DNA from: Chitinophaga filiformis
Lineage (GTDB): Bacteria > Bacteroidota > Bacteroidia > Chitinophagales > Chitinophagaceae
NCBI RefSeq assembly: GCF_021646545.1
Contig: NZ_JAKIRP010000005.1
Span: 186,001-250,000 of the forward strand
Length of the DNA stretch: 64,000 nt
Direction: 5' to 3'
The translations under genes and the position numbers were made by a program. Of the stretch, positions 17,190 to 26,118 are shown one piece after another; position 1 is the first letter of the stretch, and every line of letters begins with the position of its first letter. The notes beneath the pieces are model-generated. The model was given only the letters and a program-made list of their open reading frames with translations. It ran no database searches and was not told the DNA's origin.

Positions 17190-18857
17190 TTACAGTGACA
17201 CACCTCTTTTCCAGGGAATGAAATCATCCTGTCCGTTGATAACGGACCTGGCTTTTGTAATTCCACTGGCCACATCGATCACGTAATTCAGAATGCGTTC
17301 ACCAGCTTCCGGAATGGACTCTTCTCCATCGATGATAGTGCCTGTATTGATATCGATTATATCGGGCATACGCTCATAGAGCTTTGTATTGCTGGACAGC
17401 TTGATAACGGGTGTGACAGGATTGCCGGTTGGTGTACCCAGACCTGTTGTGAATAATACAATAGTAGCCCCTGACCCTACTTCAGCTGTTGTTGATTCCA
17501 CATCGTTACCGGGTGTACAAAGCAGATTGAGACCAGGTTTACTCACCTTCTCGGGATAATCAAGTACCGCGGCTACGGGAGAAGTACCGCCCTTCTTAGC
17601 GGCTCCTGCCGACTTAATAGCGTCTGTGATCAGACCATCTTTGATATTGCCAGGCGATGGGTTCATATCAAAACCGGAACCTGCTTCTTCTGCCCGGCGC
17701 TGATAAGTACGCATCAGTTCTATAAAACGTAATGCATCTTTTTCGTCTGCACAGCGGTCGCTCAACTCCTGCTCTACACCGCATAACTCAGGGAATTCGG
17801 ACAATATCACCGAACCACCCAGGGCTACCAGCAGGTCGGAAGTATAGCCAATAGCCGGATTGGCAGAAATACCTGAGAAACCATCAGAACCGCCGCATTC
17901 CAGTCCTATACATAGTTTCGACAGTGGAGCAGGCTGACGGGTGATCTTATTGGCCTGGATCAATCCTGCCATGGTCTGCTTTACAGCCGCAGTGATCAAA
18001 GCCTGCTCAGTGCCTGTCTGTTGCTGATCCAATATGTATAAGGGTTTGCTGAACTGAGGGGACCTTTTTCTGATCTCCTCTTCCAGCATAGAAATCTGTG
18101 CATTCTGGCATCCCAGGCTTAATACAGTAGCGCCGGCAACATTCGCATGGGTGATATATCCGGCCAGCAGACCGCAAAGTGTCTGCGCATCCTGCCTGAT
18201 ACCGCCACAACCGCCTTCATGCGTAAGGAACTTGATACCATCTACGTTCTCAAAGAGGCGGGGTTGCTGCATAGCGCCGTCTTCTTCTGTATACACTGTT
18301 TGCAGTATACCGTTAGCGTCTGCCCCCTGTTTGTATTTCTCCGCCAGTTTGCGGGCAAAGGCCGCATATTTCTTCGGACGGCCATATCCCAGTTCTTCTA
18401 CCAGTGTTTCTCTTAATACTTCCACATTCCTGTTCTCACAAAACACCATCGGTATCACCAACCAGTAATTACCCGTACCCACACCACCATCTGCCCGGTG
18501 ATAACCCATAAATGTGCGTTGCTGCCATTTGGAAATATCCGGTATATGCCAGGAGGTCCTTCTTGCCGGCGCCAGCTGGAAATCGCTGGCAGCATGCTGC
18601 ACGTTACTTACCGCTATTTTAGCACCTGCTGGCAATGCCTGTTTTGCACGGCCTACAAGTACGCCATACATTGTTATGGCGTCTCCCGCATTGAGCGCTG
18701 TTTCCGTAAATTTGTGCTTTGCCGGTATATCTTCCGTTACTGTATATACCTGGCCGTTTTCCTGTACACTGTCTCCTTTTTTCAGGTCAGTAAGTGCCAC
18801 AACCACATTATCATGCGGATGTACTTTTAACACTTTCCGTTTCATCCCCGTCGTCAT
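17190..18857 (-). CDS. uxaA: Altronate dehydratase
   Basis: Dehydrates D-altronate to 2-keto-3-deoxygluconate. About 555 aa: an N-terminal SAF domain (about 1-95) fused to the C-terminal dehydratase domain, with GGCGGIRQD, ECGGSDGFSGISANP and CTPGNDVESTTAEVGSGA; the conserved cysteines suggest an iron-dependent site. The reading frame extends to 18926, but that start would overlap uxaB by 56 nt; ATG 18857 leaves a 13-nt gap. ATG 18845 is a second option. Part of the uxaB-uxaA-uxaC string. Confidence 0.93.
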   Translation of the reverse strand: MTTGMKRKVLKVHPHDNVVVALTDLKKGDSVQENGQVYTVTEDIPAKHKFTETALNAGDAITMYGVLVGRAKQALPAGAKIAVSNVQHAASDFQLAPARRTSWHIPDISKWQQRTFMGYHRADGGVGTGNYWLVIPMVFCENRNVEVLRETLVEELGYGRPKKYAAFARKLAEKYKQGADANGILQTVYTEEDGAMQQPRLFENVDGIKFLTHEGGCGGIRQDAQTLCGLLAGYITHANVAGATVLSLGCQNAQISMLEEEIRKRSPQFSKPLYILDQQQTGTEQALITAAVKQTMAGLIQANKITRQPAPLSKLCIGLECGGSDGFSGISANPAIGYTSDLLVALGGSVILSEFPELCGVEQELSDRCADEKDALRFIELMRTYQRRAEEAGSGFDMNPSPGNIKDGLITDAIKSAGAAKKGGTSPVAAVLDYPEKVSKPGLNLLCTPGNDVESTTAEVGSGATIVLFTTGLGTPTGNPVTPVIKLSSNTKLYERMPDIIDINTGTIIDGEESIPEAGERILNYVIDVASGITKARSVINGQDDFIPWKRGVSL

Positions 18858-18870
18858 ATCTGTTTTTATT

Positions 18871-20316
18871 TTAAGCAATCGTTGTTTCTTCTGATACTCT
18901 CCTGATAAGTGAAACTGCGCCCTCATTGAGCAATGCGCCCAGCATCACCGTCACTGCGTGTGCGAAACCTGTCAAGACTGTCAGGTCTGTACCCCACAAA
19001 GCGGCATCCTTCAATACTGTCTGTACCAGCACTGCAGGTTCCAGCCGCTGCCATTTCTCTTTAAAATATCCCGCGTGATCGTCCGTTGCATTGCCATCAC
19101 GCATAAACAGCAGGTAAGCGGCAAAGCCAAGTGCCATCAATGCAGGTACTTCTTCGTAACGCTGGTAATGGCGTTGTAATACCGGTATCACGCGCATCTT
19201 CATCTTCGAAGTATACTGCATGGTGATGCTTAACCAGCGGTGTTCTATGTATGGATTTCTGAAACGGTCCAGTACACTTCCCGCGAAGCGCAATGCCGCG
19301 TCTTCGCGGATGGCCACATCTGTAATAGCCGGTACTATCTCATGTTTCATCAGCGCGGATATACAGCTTTCCATCGCGGCATCTTCCATGGCATCCTTTA
19401 CTGTATCAAAGCCGGCTAAAGCCGCCAGGCCACAGGATAGCGTATGTGTACCGTTCAGCAAGCGTAATTTCAGTTCGCGGAATACGTTGATGTCAGGCGC
19501 TAACACTACACTGCCGTCAGTTTGATAGAATGCCAGCTTCTTCCTGACGGTTTCATTGTCTGTCTCTATTGCCCACAAGGCATAAGGCTCAGACATGATC
19601 ATCAGTTTATCTTCATAACCCAGCTGTTGTTCAACAGCAGCATGTGCCGCCGCCGGTAAGGCACCAGGCACGATACGGTCTACCAGGGAATTGCAAATAT
19701 GATTAGCAGCAGTTAACCATTGCATAAACAGCTCGCCCAGCTGATTACGCCTGGCCAGTTCCAACAGTATATTTTTCAGTTTAGTGCCATTGTCGGGGAT
19801 CAGTTCCGTAGGAATGATGATCATGCCTTTATCCGGATCGCCCTTGAAATGCTGATAGCGGCGTAAGAGAAATGCCAGCAGCTTACCGGGAAAAGAAGCA
19901 GGTGGAGCAGCATGTACATCATCATCTGATAAAGTAATGCCTACTTCCGTAGTATTGGAGATCACTATTTCCATGTCCGGAGAAGCAGCGCAGGCGAGTA
20001 TACCTTCCCATTCTGCAGCGGCAGACAATACCCTGCTGATGGAGGCGTTGACAATATATTCCTCTACCCTGCGGCCCTGCATAATGCCCTGTATACAATG
20101 CGTGTACAGGTTGTCCTGTTGCTGATAGGCGTCTGTATTGCCTTTGTCTGTAGACTTGATCATTACAATACGCCCATTGAAAATGCCTGCTTTATTGGCC
20201 TTATCAATAAAATAATCTGGCAGACCTCTCAACAGTACTCCGGTACCGAATTGCAGCACCTTTTCGGGCAGCACCCGACGCTCTTCGCCGTTCAATAACT
20301 GTTTGTTCAATTGCAT
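18871..20316 (-). CDS. uxaB: Tagaturonate reductase (altronate oxidoreductase)
   Basis: NADH-dependent enzyme of the mannitol dehydrogenase superfamily that reduces D-tagaturonate to D-altronate. An N-terminal dinucleotide-binding region (VLQFGTGVLLRGLPDYFIDKAN, about residues 21-42) is followed by the mannitol-dehydrogenase C-terminal domain. Length 481 aa matches UxaB (483 in E. coli). It lies between GH105 (14 nt upstream) and uxaA. Together with uxaC and uxaA it completes the isomerase route from galacturonate to KDG; kdgK and kdgA are not in the window. Confidence 0.93.
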   Translation of the reverse strand: MQLNKQLLNGEERRVLPEKVLQFGTGVLLRGLPDYFIDKANKAGIFNGRIVMIKSTDKGNTDAYQQQDNLYTHCIQGIMQGRRVEEYIVNASISRVLSAAAEWEGILACAASPDMEIVISNTTEVGITLSDDDVHAAPPASFPGKLLAFLLRRYQHFKGDPDKGMIIIPTELIPDNGTKLKNILLELARRNQLGELFMQWLTAANHICNSLVDRIVPGALPAAAHAAVEQQLGYEDKLMIMSEPYALWAIETDNETVRKKLAFYQTDGSVVLAPDINVFRELKLRLLNGTHTLSCGLAALAGFDTVKDAMEDAAMESCISALMKHEIVPAITDVAIREDAALRFAGSVLDRFRNPYIEHRWLSITMQYTSKMKMRVIPVLQRHYQRYEEVPALMALGFAAYLLFMRDGNATDDHAGYFKEKWQRLEPAVLVQTVLKDAALWGTDLTVLTGFAHAVTVMLGALLNEGAVSLIRRVSEETTIA

Positions 20317-20330
20317 ATGCCTCGTTTACA

Positions 20331-22223
20331 TTATTTACGCACTACCTGTTTGAACAGCCATTCAGTAAGGTCAACAGCTGCCTGGTAGTTTTCAAAAGAT
20401 GCCGGTAAGCGGCGTCCGTCAAGATATTCGTTATAGAACCATGGATCGCCTACGGCGAATACTGTTCCTTTACCAACTTTAGATACCGCCATCACTACAT
20501 CCCCCTTATCGGTGTATACGGCTTTTGCAGGTTGTGCCGTCGCGATGGTAGAGATCTCCTTGATGTAGATCTTCTTTGTATGCGGGAATACTTCATTGCC
20601 CGCGGGCAGGAATAAAGCGCCCTGCTCAAACTGTTTGCCTTCTACATGGTTACGGCTGTCTTCCTTGAAAGTGATGCCGAAACGGCCCGTCAGCTTATTG
20701 AAGGTTTTGATCTCGGAATTACCGGCGTCATTCTGCAGGATAACCAATACGCCTCCTTTCTTCACCCAGTTGTATATTTCTTCGGCATGAGCATCTGTCA
20801 TATAATTCGGCTGCGTAGTTTCTTTCTGGGTATCCGGATCAACGATGAGAAAAATATCAGTCTTCGCCAGCGTGGCAGCAGTAGGTGCTGCTGACAATGT
20901 CTTTGTTGTGGCCCCTCTGTTATGGAAGATGTGGCCCCAGAGAGAATAACCACCATTGTCCATTTCATTCCATACATAGTGCCAGGACTCCGGCTGCCCG
21001 GCAGCGCTTTTCCTGAATTCGTTGTTGAAATAATTGTCGATAGTTACCGTTACTCCTTTCCCTGTTTTAGGAATAGCCGCCTGCTCCATCTCATTTGATG
21101 CCAGCATATAGGCCCCTACTCCTTTGGGATCGTTCACTATTACTTTCTCACTGAGATAATAAGCATAACTGCCGTCACGATAAGGATCACCACCCAATCC
21201 GGCTACACTCACGGTACCTTCCAGGTTCACGCCGCCTTCGGGTGCAGGTCTTACAAATTGTTTTGTCAGCCCTTTATAACCTTTATCAGCTACAGCGCTG
21301 TAACTGGCGGGGAGATATCCCAGGCGCACGCCTTTAGCCAGTGCATATACGAACATGCAGGAGGCGGATGCTTCAAGATAATTCCCCTTCTCCTTCGCTT
21401 TATCCAGCACCTGCCACCAGCAACCGCTGGCAGGGTCCTGGTATTTTTTAACAGCTGCTGCCATTCTGTTCAGGATCTGTATCAGGCTGTCTTTGCCTGG
21501 ATGTCCCTGCGGGAAATATTCCAGCGCATCTACCAATGCCATTCCATACCAACCCATGGCGCGGCCCCAGAAATTGGGTGAACGACCAGTGGTCTTATCG
21601 GCCCATTTTTGCTGACGCGATTCATCATAACCATGATACAACAACCCTGTTCTGGCATCACGGGAATGCACTTCCATCAACACGAACTGACGCGTAATAT
21701 CTTTGAACGCCGCTTCATCATGAAAGAGCGCTGCGTATTCTGCATAGAAAGGCTCTGCCATGTACAAACCATCCAGCCACATCTGGTAAGGATAGCGTTT
21801 CTTATGCCAGAAGCCGCCTTCGTTTGTACGCGGATGTTTATCCAGCTGCGCCTTCAGTTTGTCGGCTGCCAGTTTATATTTCTCCTCATTGGTCACTTTA
21901 TACAGCAACAACAAGGAGCGGCCATTTTTGATATGATCGATGTTGTAATCTTCCGCCTTATAAGTACGGATGGTACCATCCTTTTCGAGATAGTGATCCA
22001 TACCAGTCTGGATGAAACGGAAATACTTACCATCTCCTGTATTCTTCCATAATCCTGTAAATCCTTCCAGTACCACACCCTGATCATATGTCCAGTGTGC
22101 GGGTCTTCCTGCCAACTGCAAGGAGTCTCCCCATATCCGGATCATCGTTTCAGCCATCTTTGCAGATTGGGCAAAAGCGAATGCAGGCAGGAGGAGCAAA
22201 AGGGTATTCAATAGTTTTTTCAT
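20331..22223 (-). CDS. GH105 unsaturated (rhamno)galacturonyl hydrolase with C-terminal DUF4350
   Basis: Secreted enzyme of 630 aa. A signal peptide ends near AFAQS (residue 20). Residues about 22-370 form the GH88/GH105 (alpha/alpha)6 barrel: WTYDQGVVLEGF near 44, YPYQMWLDGLYMAEPFYAEYA near 165 and SPNFWGRAMGWYGMALVDALEYFP near 215. The family removes 4,5-unsaturated uronic acid from the ends of pectin oligosaccharides. The C-terminal 250 aa resemble DUF4350 (GATase-like fold), a known partner domain of unclear role. It starts 5 nt after the CE12-GH28 gene. Confidence 0.9.
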   Translation of the reverse strand: MKKLLNTLLLLLPAFAFAQSAKMAETMIRIWGDSLQLAGRPAHWTYDQGVVLEGFTGLWKNTGDGKYFRFIQTGMDHYLEKDGTIRTYKAEDYNIDHIKNGRSLLLLYKVTNEEKYKLAADKLKAQLDKHPRTNEGGFWHKKRYPYQMWLDGLYMAEPFYAEYAALFHDEAAFKDITRQFVLMEVHSRDARTGLLYHGYDESRQQKWADKTTGRSPNFWGRAMGWYGMALVDALEYFPQGHPGKDSLIQILNRMAAAVKKYQDPASGCWWQVLDKAKEKGNYLEASASCMFVYALAKGVRLGYLPASYSAVADKGYKGLTKQFVRPAPEGGVNLEGTVSVAGLGGDPYRDGSYAYYLSEKVIVNDPKGVGAYMLASNEMEQAAIPKTGKGVTVTIDNYFNNEFRKSAAGQPESWHYVWNEMDNGGYSLWGHIFHNRGATTKTLSAAPTAATLAKTDIFLIVDPDTQKETTQPNYMTDAHAEEIYNWVKKGGVLVILQNDAGNSEIKTFNKLTGRFGITFKEDSRNHVEGKQFEQGALFLPAGNEVFPHTKKIYIKEISTIATAQPAKAVYTDKGDVVMAVSKVGKGTVFAVGDPWFYNEYLDGRRLPASFENYQAAVDLTEWLFKQVVRK

Positions 22224-22228
22224 GCCGT

Positions 22229-24424
22229 TTATCGTTTTGTAATATCAAGTTTCACCTGTTTGCTGTCCTGTACATTGATCTTACCGCTGTCTTTCGTAAC
22301 AAGCGTGACATTGGTCAGACTGATATTGCTACCCGCAATACAATCGCCCGCTGCCTTCGCCTTGATAGTAATATCTTTCAGGTGGATGTCGCTGATGGGC
22401 ATTTCCGGTAGTCCGCGGATGAAGATCGCTTTCTCTGCCCCATGACATACCACATTGCTGATATGAAAATCCCTGAACTGTGGTGTTGCCTCTGTAACCG
22501 GGAACAGCTGCACCTTCGGCGCTTCCCGTTTTTCGCCCGACAATGGCACAGGGTCTTTCGCCATGTAGTACATGTCAAACAGGATCGCCTCGGCCGGAAT
22601 ATCCTTCATGTTGATATTATTCACATAGATCTTCTCTACGATACCTCCGCGACCGCGGGTGGTTTTAAAACGCAGTCCGATATCCGTACCCAGGAAAGAG
22701 CAATTTGATACAAACAGGTTGCGCGCACCGCCCGACATTTCACTGCCTATTACAAAACCGCCGTGTGCATGATATACGGTGCAATTATTAACGATCACAT
22801 CTTCTGTAGCCACACCCCGTTTACGCCCCTGTTCATCCCTGCCGGATTTGATACAGATACCATCGTCGCCCACATCAAAAGTGCAACCTTCAATGCGGGA
22901 ATAACGGCAGGACTCAAGATCCAGTCCGTCGCCATTCTGCGCATACCATGGATTCTTCGCATATACATTACGTAAAGTGATATGTTCGGTCAGCAACGGA
23001 TGGATACACCATGCCGGAGAATTCTGGAATGTAACGCCCTCCAGCAGCACATACTTACAGGAGGTGATGCTGATCATGTTCGGGCGAAGGAAGTCTTTGA
23101 TATCGTCATAGTCAGCAGCTGTCTTACCCGGCGCTATTACGCCGGCCAGTTTGGTGTGAGAACCCTTGAATGATTTCGCTGAAGGATACCAGGTCTTTTT
23201 ATCCTCTCCCTCTATACCTCCGGAAGCCAGCAGTTTAGTCCACTGAGATTCCGTCAGCTTGTCTTTCTTCACAATACGCCAGGCATCTCCACCGCCATCC
23301 AGGATACCACTACCAGTGATGGCAATATTTTCTGCATTCACGGCGGATACAGGCGCCTGGCAACGCATGGCCTTCAGGCCCTCGTAAGTGGTTTCCACCA
23401 GCGGGTACTGGTCAAAATCTGTCGTGAACTGTAAGATGGCATTAGGCGCCAGGTACAGGTTCACATTGCTCTTCAGCACAACAGGTCCTGTCAGCCATAA
23501 CCCCGGAGGCACCATCACTACACCGCCGCCTTTGTTGTTGCAGGCAGTGATGGCATCGTTGATACTTTTGCTGTTCAGCGTAATGCCATCGGCCTTTGCA
23601 CCAAAAGCAACGATGTTCAGTGTATCTCTTCTGAAATGCGGCTCATAGATCTCCGGCAGCTCAAAACGGTACTTTCCTTCAAAAACGGTCTGCTCCAGGT
23701 ATTTTTCCAGTCCGATATGTTTCTCTTTGATCTCCCTGGCTACCAACCCTGCTACCAGGGTGGCGCCATAGGTATTGAAATGAGTATTGTCGGTAACGCC
23801 ATTGGGTAATGTGGTATAATGTCCCGGCCCGGTGGTTTTGAACAGTTTCTCAGAGCCCTGTACACCGTGCTGTACCAGCAGTGCTTCACTGCTCTTATGC
23901 AGGTCTATGAGAGGTACTTTATTGCTGGCCGCCACTTCTCTTACTACGCGGGGGTAATCGCCATGCTGGTCTGCAAAGGCCCCTTTCTCATCAAACTTCC
24001 GGCGTTGTACCGGGGTAATGAGGATAGGATTAGCCCCTTTTGCACGTGCTTCCCTTACAAAGCGGAGCAGGTTGTCCTTGTATTCGCCATCCGGAGCCGC
24101 AAAACGCTTCGGATCATCCTTTTTGGAATCATTATGCCCAAACTGAATAATAAGCCAGTCTCCAGGCTTTAATTGCGCTAAAACACTATCCCAGCGATGC
24201 TCATTAATGAAGCTTTTGGTACTGCGCCCGTTGACGGCATAGTTCTTTACGGTCACCCCTTTCTGCAAAAAGAGCGGGAACAGCTGTCCCCATCCCCTTT
24301 CGGGATTATCCTCCAGGGGCTTGTTCGCCATTGTGGAATCACCAATCATAAACACGCGTGGCGGATCGTCTGTCGCTATCCAACTGATCAACGGAAAAAG
24401 CAGCGCCAATAGATACAACTTCAT
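22229..24424 (-). CDS. Fused rhamnogalacturonan acetylesterase (CE12) and polygalacturonase (GH28)
   Basis: 731 aa with two catalytic modules. Residues about 20-235 form an SGNH esterase of the CE12 type: GDST block (FMIGDSTMANKP), IQFGHNDSKKDDP, and the catalytic D-x-x-H pair in GVTDNTHFNTYGA. Residues about 265-720 form a right-handed beta-helix of GH28: NGDGLDLESC, VGDDGICIKSG, HGGFVIGSE and LRFKTTRGRGG supply the catalytic aspartates, histidine and substrate lysine. A signal peptide precedes. One chain could remove acetyl groups and then cut the exposed galacturonan. GH28 specificity (polygalacturonan or rhamnogalacturonan) cannot be fixed. Confidence 0.92.
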   Translation of the reverse strand: MKLYLLALLFPLISWIATDDPPRVFMIGDSTMANKPLEDNPERGWGQLFPLFLQKGVTVKNYAVNGRSTKSFINEHRWDSVLAQLKPGDWLIIQFGHNDSKKDDPKRFAAPDGEYKDNLLRFVREARAKGANPILITPVQRRKFDEKGAFADQHGDYPRVVREVAASNKVPLIDLHKSSEALLVQHGVQGSEKLFKTTGPGHYTTLPNGVTDNTHFNTYGATLVAGLVAREIKEKHIGLEKYLEQTVFEGKYRFELPEIYEPHFRRDTLNIVAFGAKADGITLNSKSINDAITACNNKGGGVVMVPPGLWLTGPVVLKSNVNLYLAPNAILQFTTDFDQYPLVETTYEGLKAMRCQAPVSAVNAENIAITGSGILDGGGDAWRIVKKDKLTESQWTKLLASGGIEGEDKKTWYPSAKSFKGSHTKLAGVIAPGKTAADYDDIKDFLRPNMISITSCKYVLLEGVTFQNSPAWCIHPLLTEHITLRNVYAKNPWYAQNGDGLDLESCRYSRIEGCTFDVGDDGICIKSGRDEQGRKRGVATEDVIVNNCTVYHAHGGFVIGSEMSGGARNLFVSNCSFLGTDIGLRFKTTRGRGGIVEKIYVNNINMKDIPAEAILFDMYYMAKDPVPLSGEKREAPKVQLFPVTEATPQFRDFHISNVVCHGAEKAIFIRGLPEMPISDIHLKDITIKAKAAGDCIAGSNISLTNVTLVTKDSGKINVQDSKQVKLDITKR

Positions 24425-24444
24425 GAGCTTTCGGTTTAATAGTA

Positions 24445-26094
24445 TTACTGATAGTTCGGATTTTGAGTGAACTCACTCTTGTTCGTCACCGCATCGATCT
24501 GGTCCTGCGGGATGGGACGAACGCTATGGAATGACTGAAAATTCTTAGCCGCATCAGGGTTGTGCGCGGAGATCTGGGAGCTCAGCTTACCGGTACGTTT
24601 CAAATCAAACCAGCGGAGCTGTTCGCCTGCCAGTTCACGGGCCCTTTCAGCCAGGATGAAATCAATGGTCATGTCTGCATCTGTCACCCGCATTTCTGCT
24701 TCGTGGCCGGGAATGATGGAACGTTCGCGCAGTCTGGTAATATATTCAGCCGCTTTAGCCTTGTTGCCCAGGTTAATCTGTGCTTCAGCAGCGATCAGGT
24801 ACACCTCGCCCAGACGGATAATATAGGCATCACGGGCACTTTGTTCTTCATCCTTGCCACCGCGGGTAGCATCTTCAAATTTCTTCAGGGAAATATAATG
24901 GGTACGGTCAGAACCGCCCTCTCCCGGAAGATAAGAAGTATTCCTGTCATACACACGATATGGTTTACCGGCAGTGTCCGCAGGAGCAACAACGTATTTC
25001 GTGCATACCACTGCACTGTCTCCCAGTTTCATACCTCTGCGTCCTGTTGCCGGATTATTACAATACCATACGGTTTTGAAGCTGGCATCAAAGCGTGCAT
25101 CCGCCTTTTCATTAAAGAGCTCCAGCAGGTACAATGTAGGCATATACCTGTTGAAAGGACGGCCATTGGTAACATCGCGCTGCATACCCGGCAGGTCATC
25201 ATATTTCATCGTAAACATCAGGTGGCCGTTGTTAGCGCCACGCGAATGCCCGTTAGGATATAAAGTAGCGTCCAGTCTGTCGTTAAACACCAGGTTCTTC
25301 ATATAGTTAACGGCCCATACGATCTCTTTGTTCTGCAGGTTGTCCATGCGCCAGAGATCTGCGTATTTAGCCTGCAGTGCAAATCCATAATTATTGATCA
25401 CTGAATCAGCCAGCGCTGCAGCTCTGTCATTCTGGCCACGGGTGAGGTACATACGGGCCAGGAATGCCATTGCTGCCGGTTTGGTAGCGCGGCCATAATC
25501 GCTGGTAGTACGTGGCAGGTTGGCCGCTGCCATTTCCAGGTCGCGGAAGATCTGTGCATAAAACGTATCTACCGGCGTACGGTTGGCAGTTGTTTGCACA
25601 CCGTTTGTTTCTGTCAGCGTAAAGTGAACACCGCCCCAGGTTTCCACAACATGCCAGTAATAGAAAGCCCGGAGGAAACGCAGTTCTGCCTCACGGATCA
25701 CTTTTCTTTCTTCCGTAAATCCGGCATTACCAACCCTGGCTATACCCGTGTTACAAAGGTTGATAGCTGAATACAGCTGCCTCCACAATCCGCCCATCAC
25801 ACTATTGCTTGCCTGCAGATTGATGTATTGTGTAAGATCAGGGTATTTATCGCCGGTACCGCTGGTCCATAAGTCAGTACCCATTTCAGAAATGCTGTAC
25901 CCCTCTTCTTTTCCGTACCACCAGCGGTTGTAGGAATAGGCAGCATTTACCAGTGTTTCAAAGCCCTCAGGTGTACTGAACACCTGGTCGACAGTGAGAC
26001 CGGAAGGATTGTACTCTTCCAGCTGTTTGTTGCAGGCGGCCAGCAGACCGGCGCCCAACAGTATGATGATAAACAGATTTATATAACGTTTCAT
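24445..26094 (-). CDS. SusD/RagB surface glycan-binding lipoprotein (pectin locus)
   Basis: 549-aa outer-membrane lipoprotein. Signal peptide with lipobox LLAAC (Cys at about residue 21), then the SusD TPR scaffold: PEGFETLVNAAYSYNRWW near 40, RFLRAFYYWHVVETWGGV near 133, and the C-terminal EVYLIAAEAQINLGNKAKAAEYITRLRERS and ERARELAGEQLRWFDLKRTGKL segments. It forms the lid on the SusC channel. It sits 24 nt after susC and 20 nt before the esterase/polygalacturonase, so the ligand is probably a pectin oligosaccharide. Confidence 0.95.
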   Translation of the reverse strand: MKRYINLFIIILLGAGLLAACNKQLEEYNPSGLTVDQVFSTPEGFETLVNAAYSYNRWWYGKEEGYSISEMGTDLWTSGTGDKYPDLTQYINLQASNSVMGGLWRQLYSAINLCNTGIARVGNAGFTEERKVIREAELRFLRAFYYWHVVETWGGVHFTLTETNGVQTTANRTPVDTFYAQIFRDLEMAAANLPRTTSDYGRATKPAAMAFLARMYLTRGQNDRAAALADSVINNYGFALQAKYADLWRMDNLQNKEIVWAVNYMKNLVFNDRLDATLYPNGHSRGANNGHLMFTMKYDDLPGMQRDVTNGRPFNRYMPTLYLLELFNEKADARFDASFKTVWYCNNPATGRRGMKLGDSAVVCTKYVVAPADTAGKPYRVYDRNTSYLPGEGGSDRTHYISLKKFEDATRGGKDEEQSARDAYIIRLGEVYLIAAEAQINLGNKAKAAEYITRLRERSIIPGHEAEMRVTDADMTIDFILAERARELAGEQLRWFDLKRTGKLSSQISAHNPDAAKNFQSFHSVRPIPQDQIDAVTNKSEFTQNPNYQ

Positions 26095-26118
26095 GGTTTG
26101 TCAGGTTAATTGAATAAA

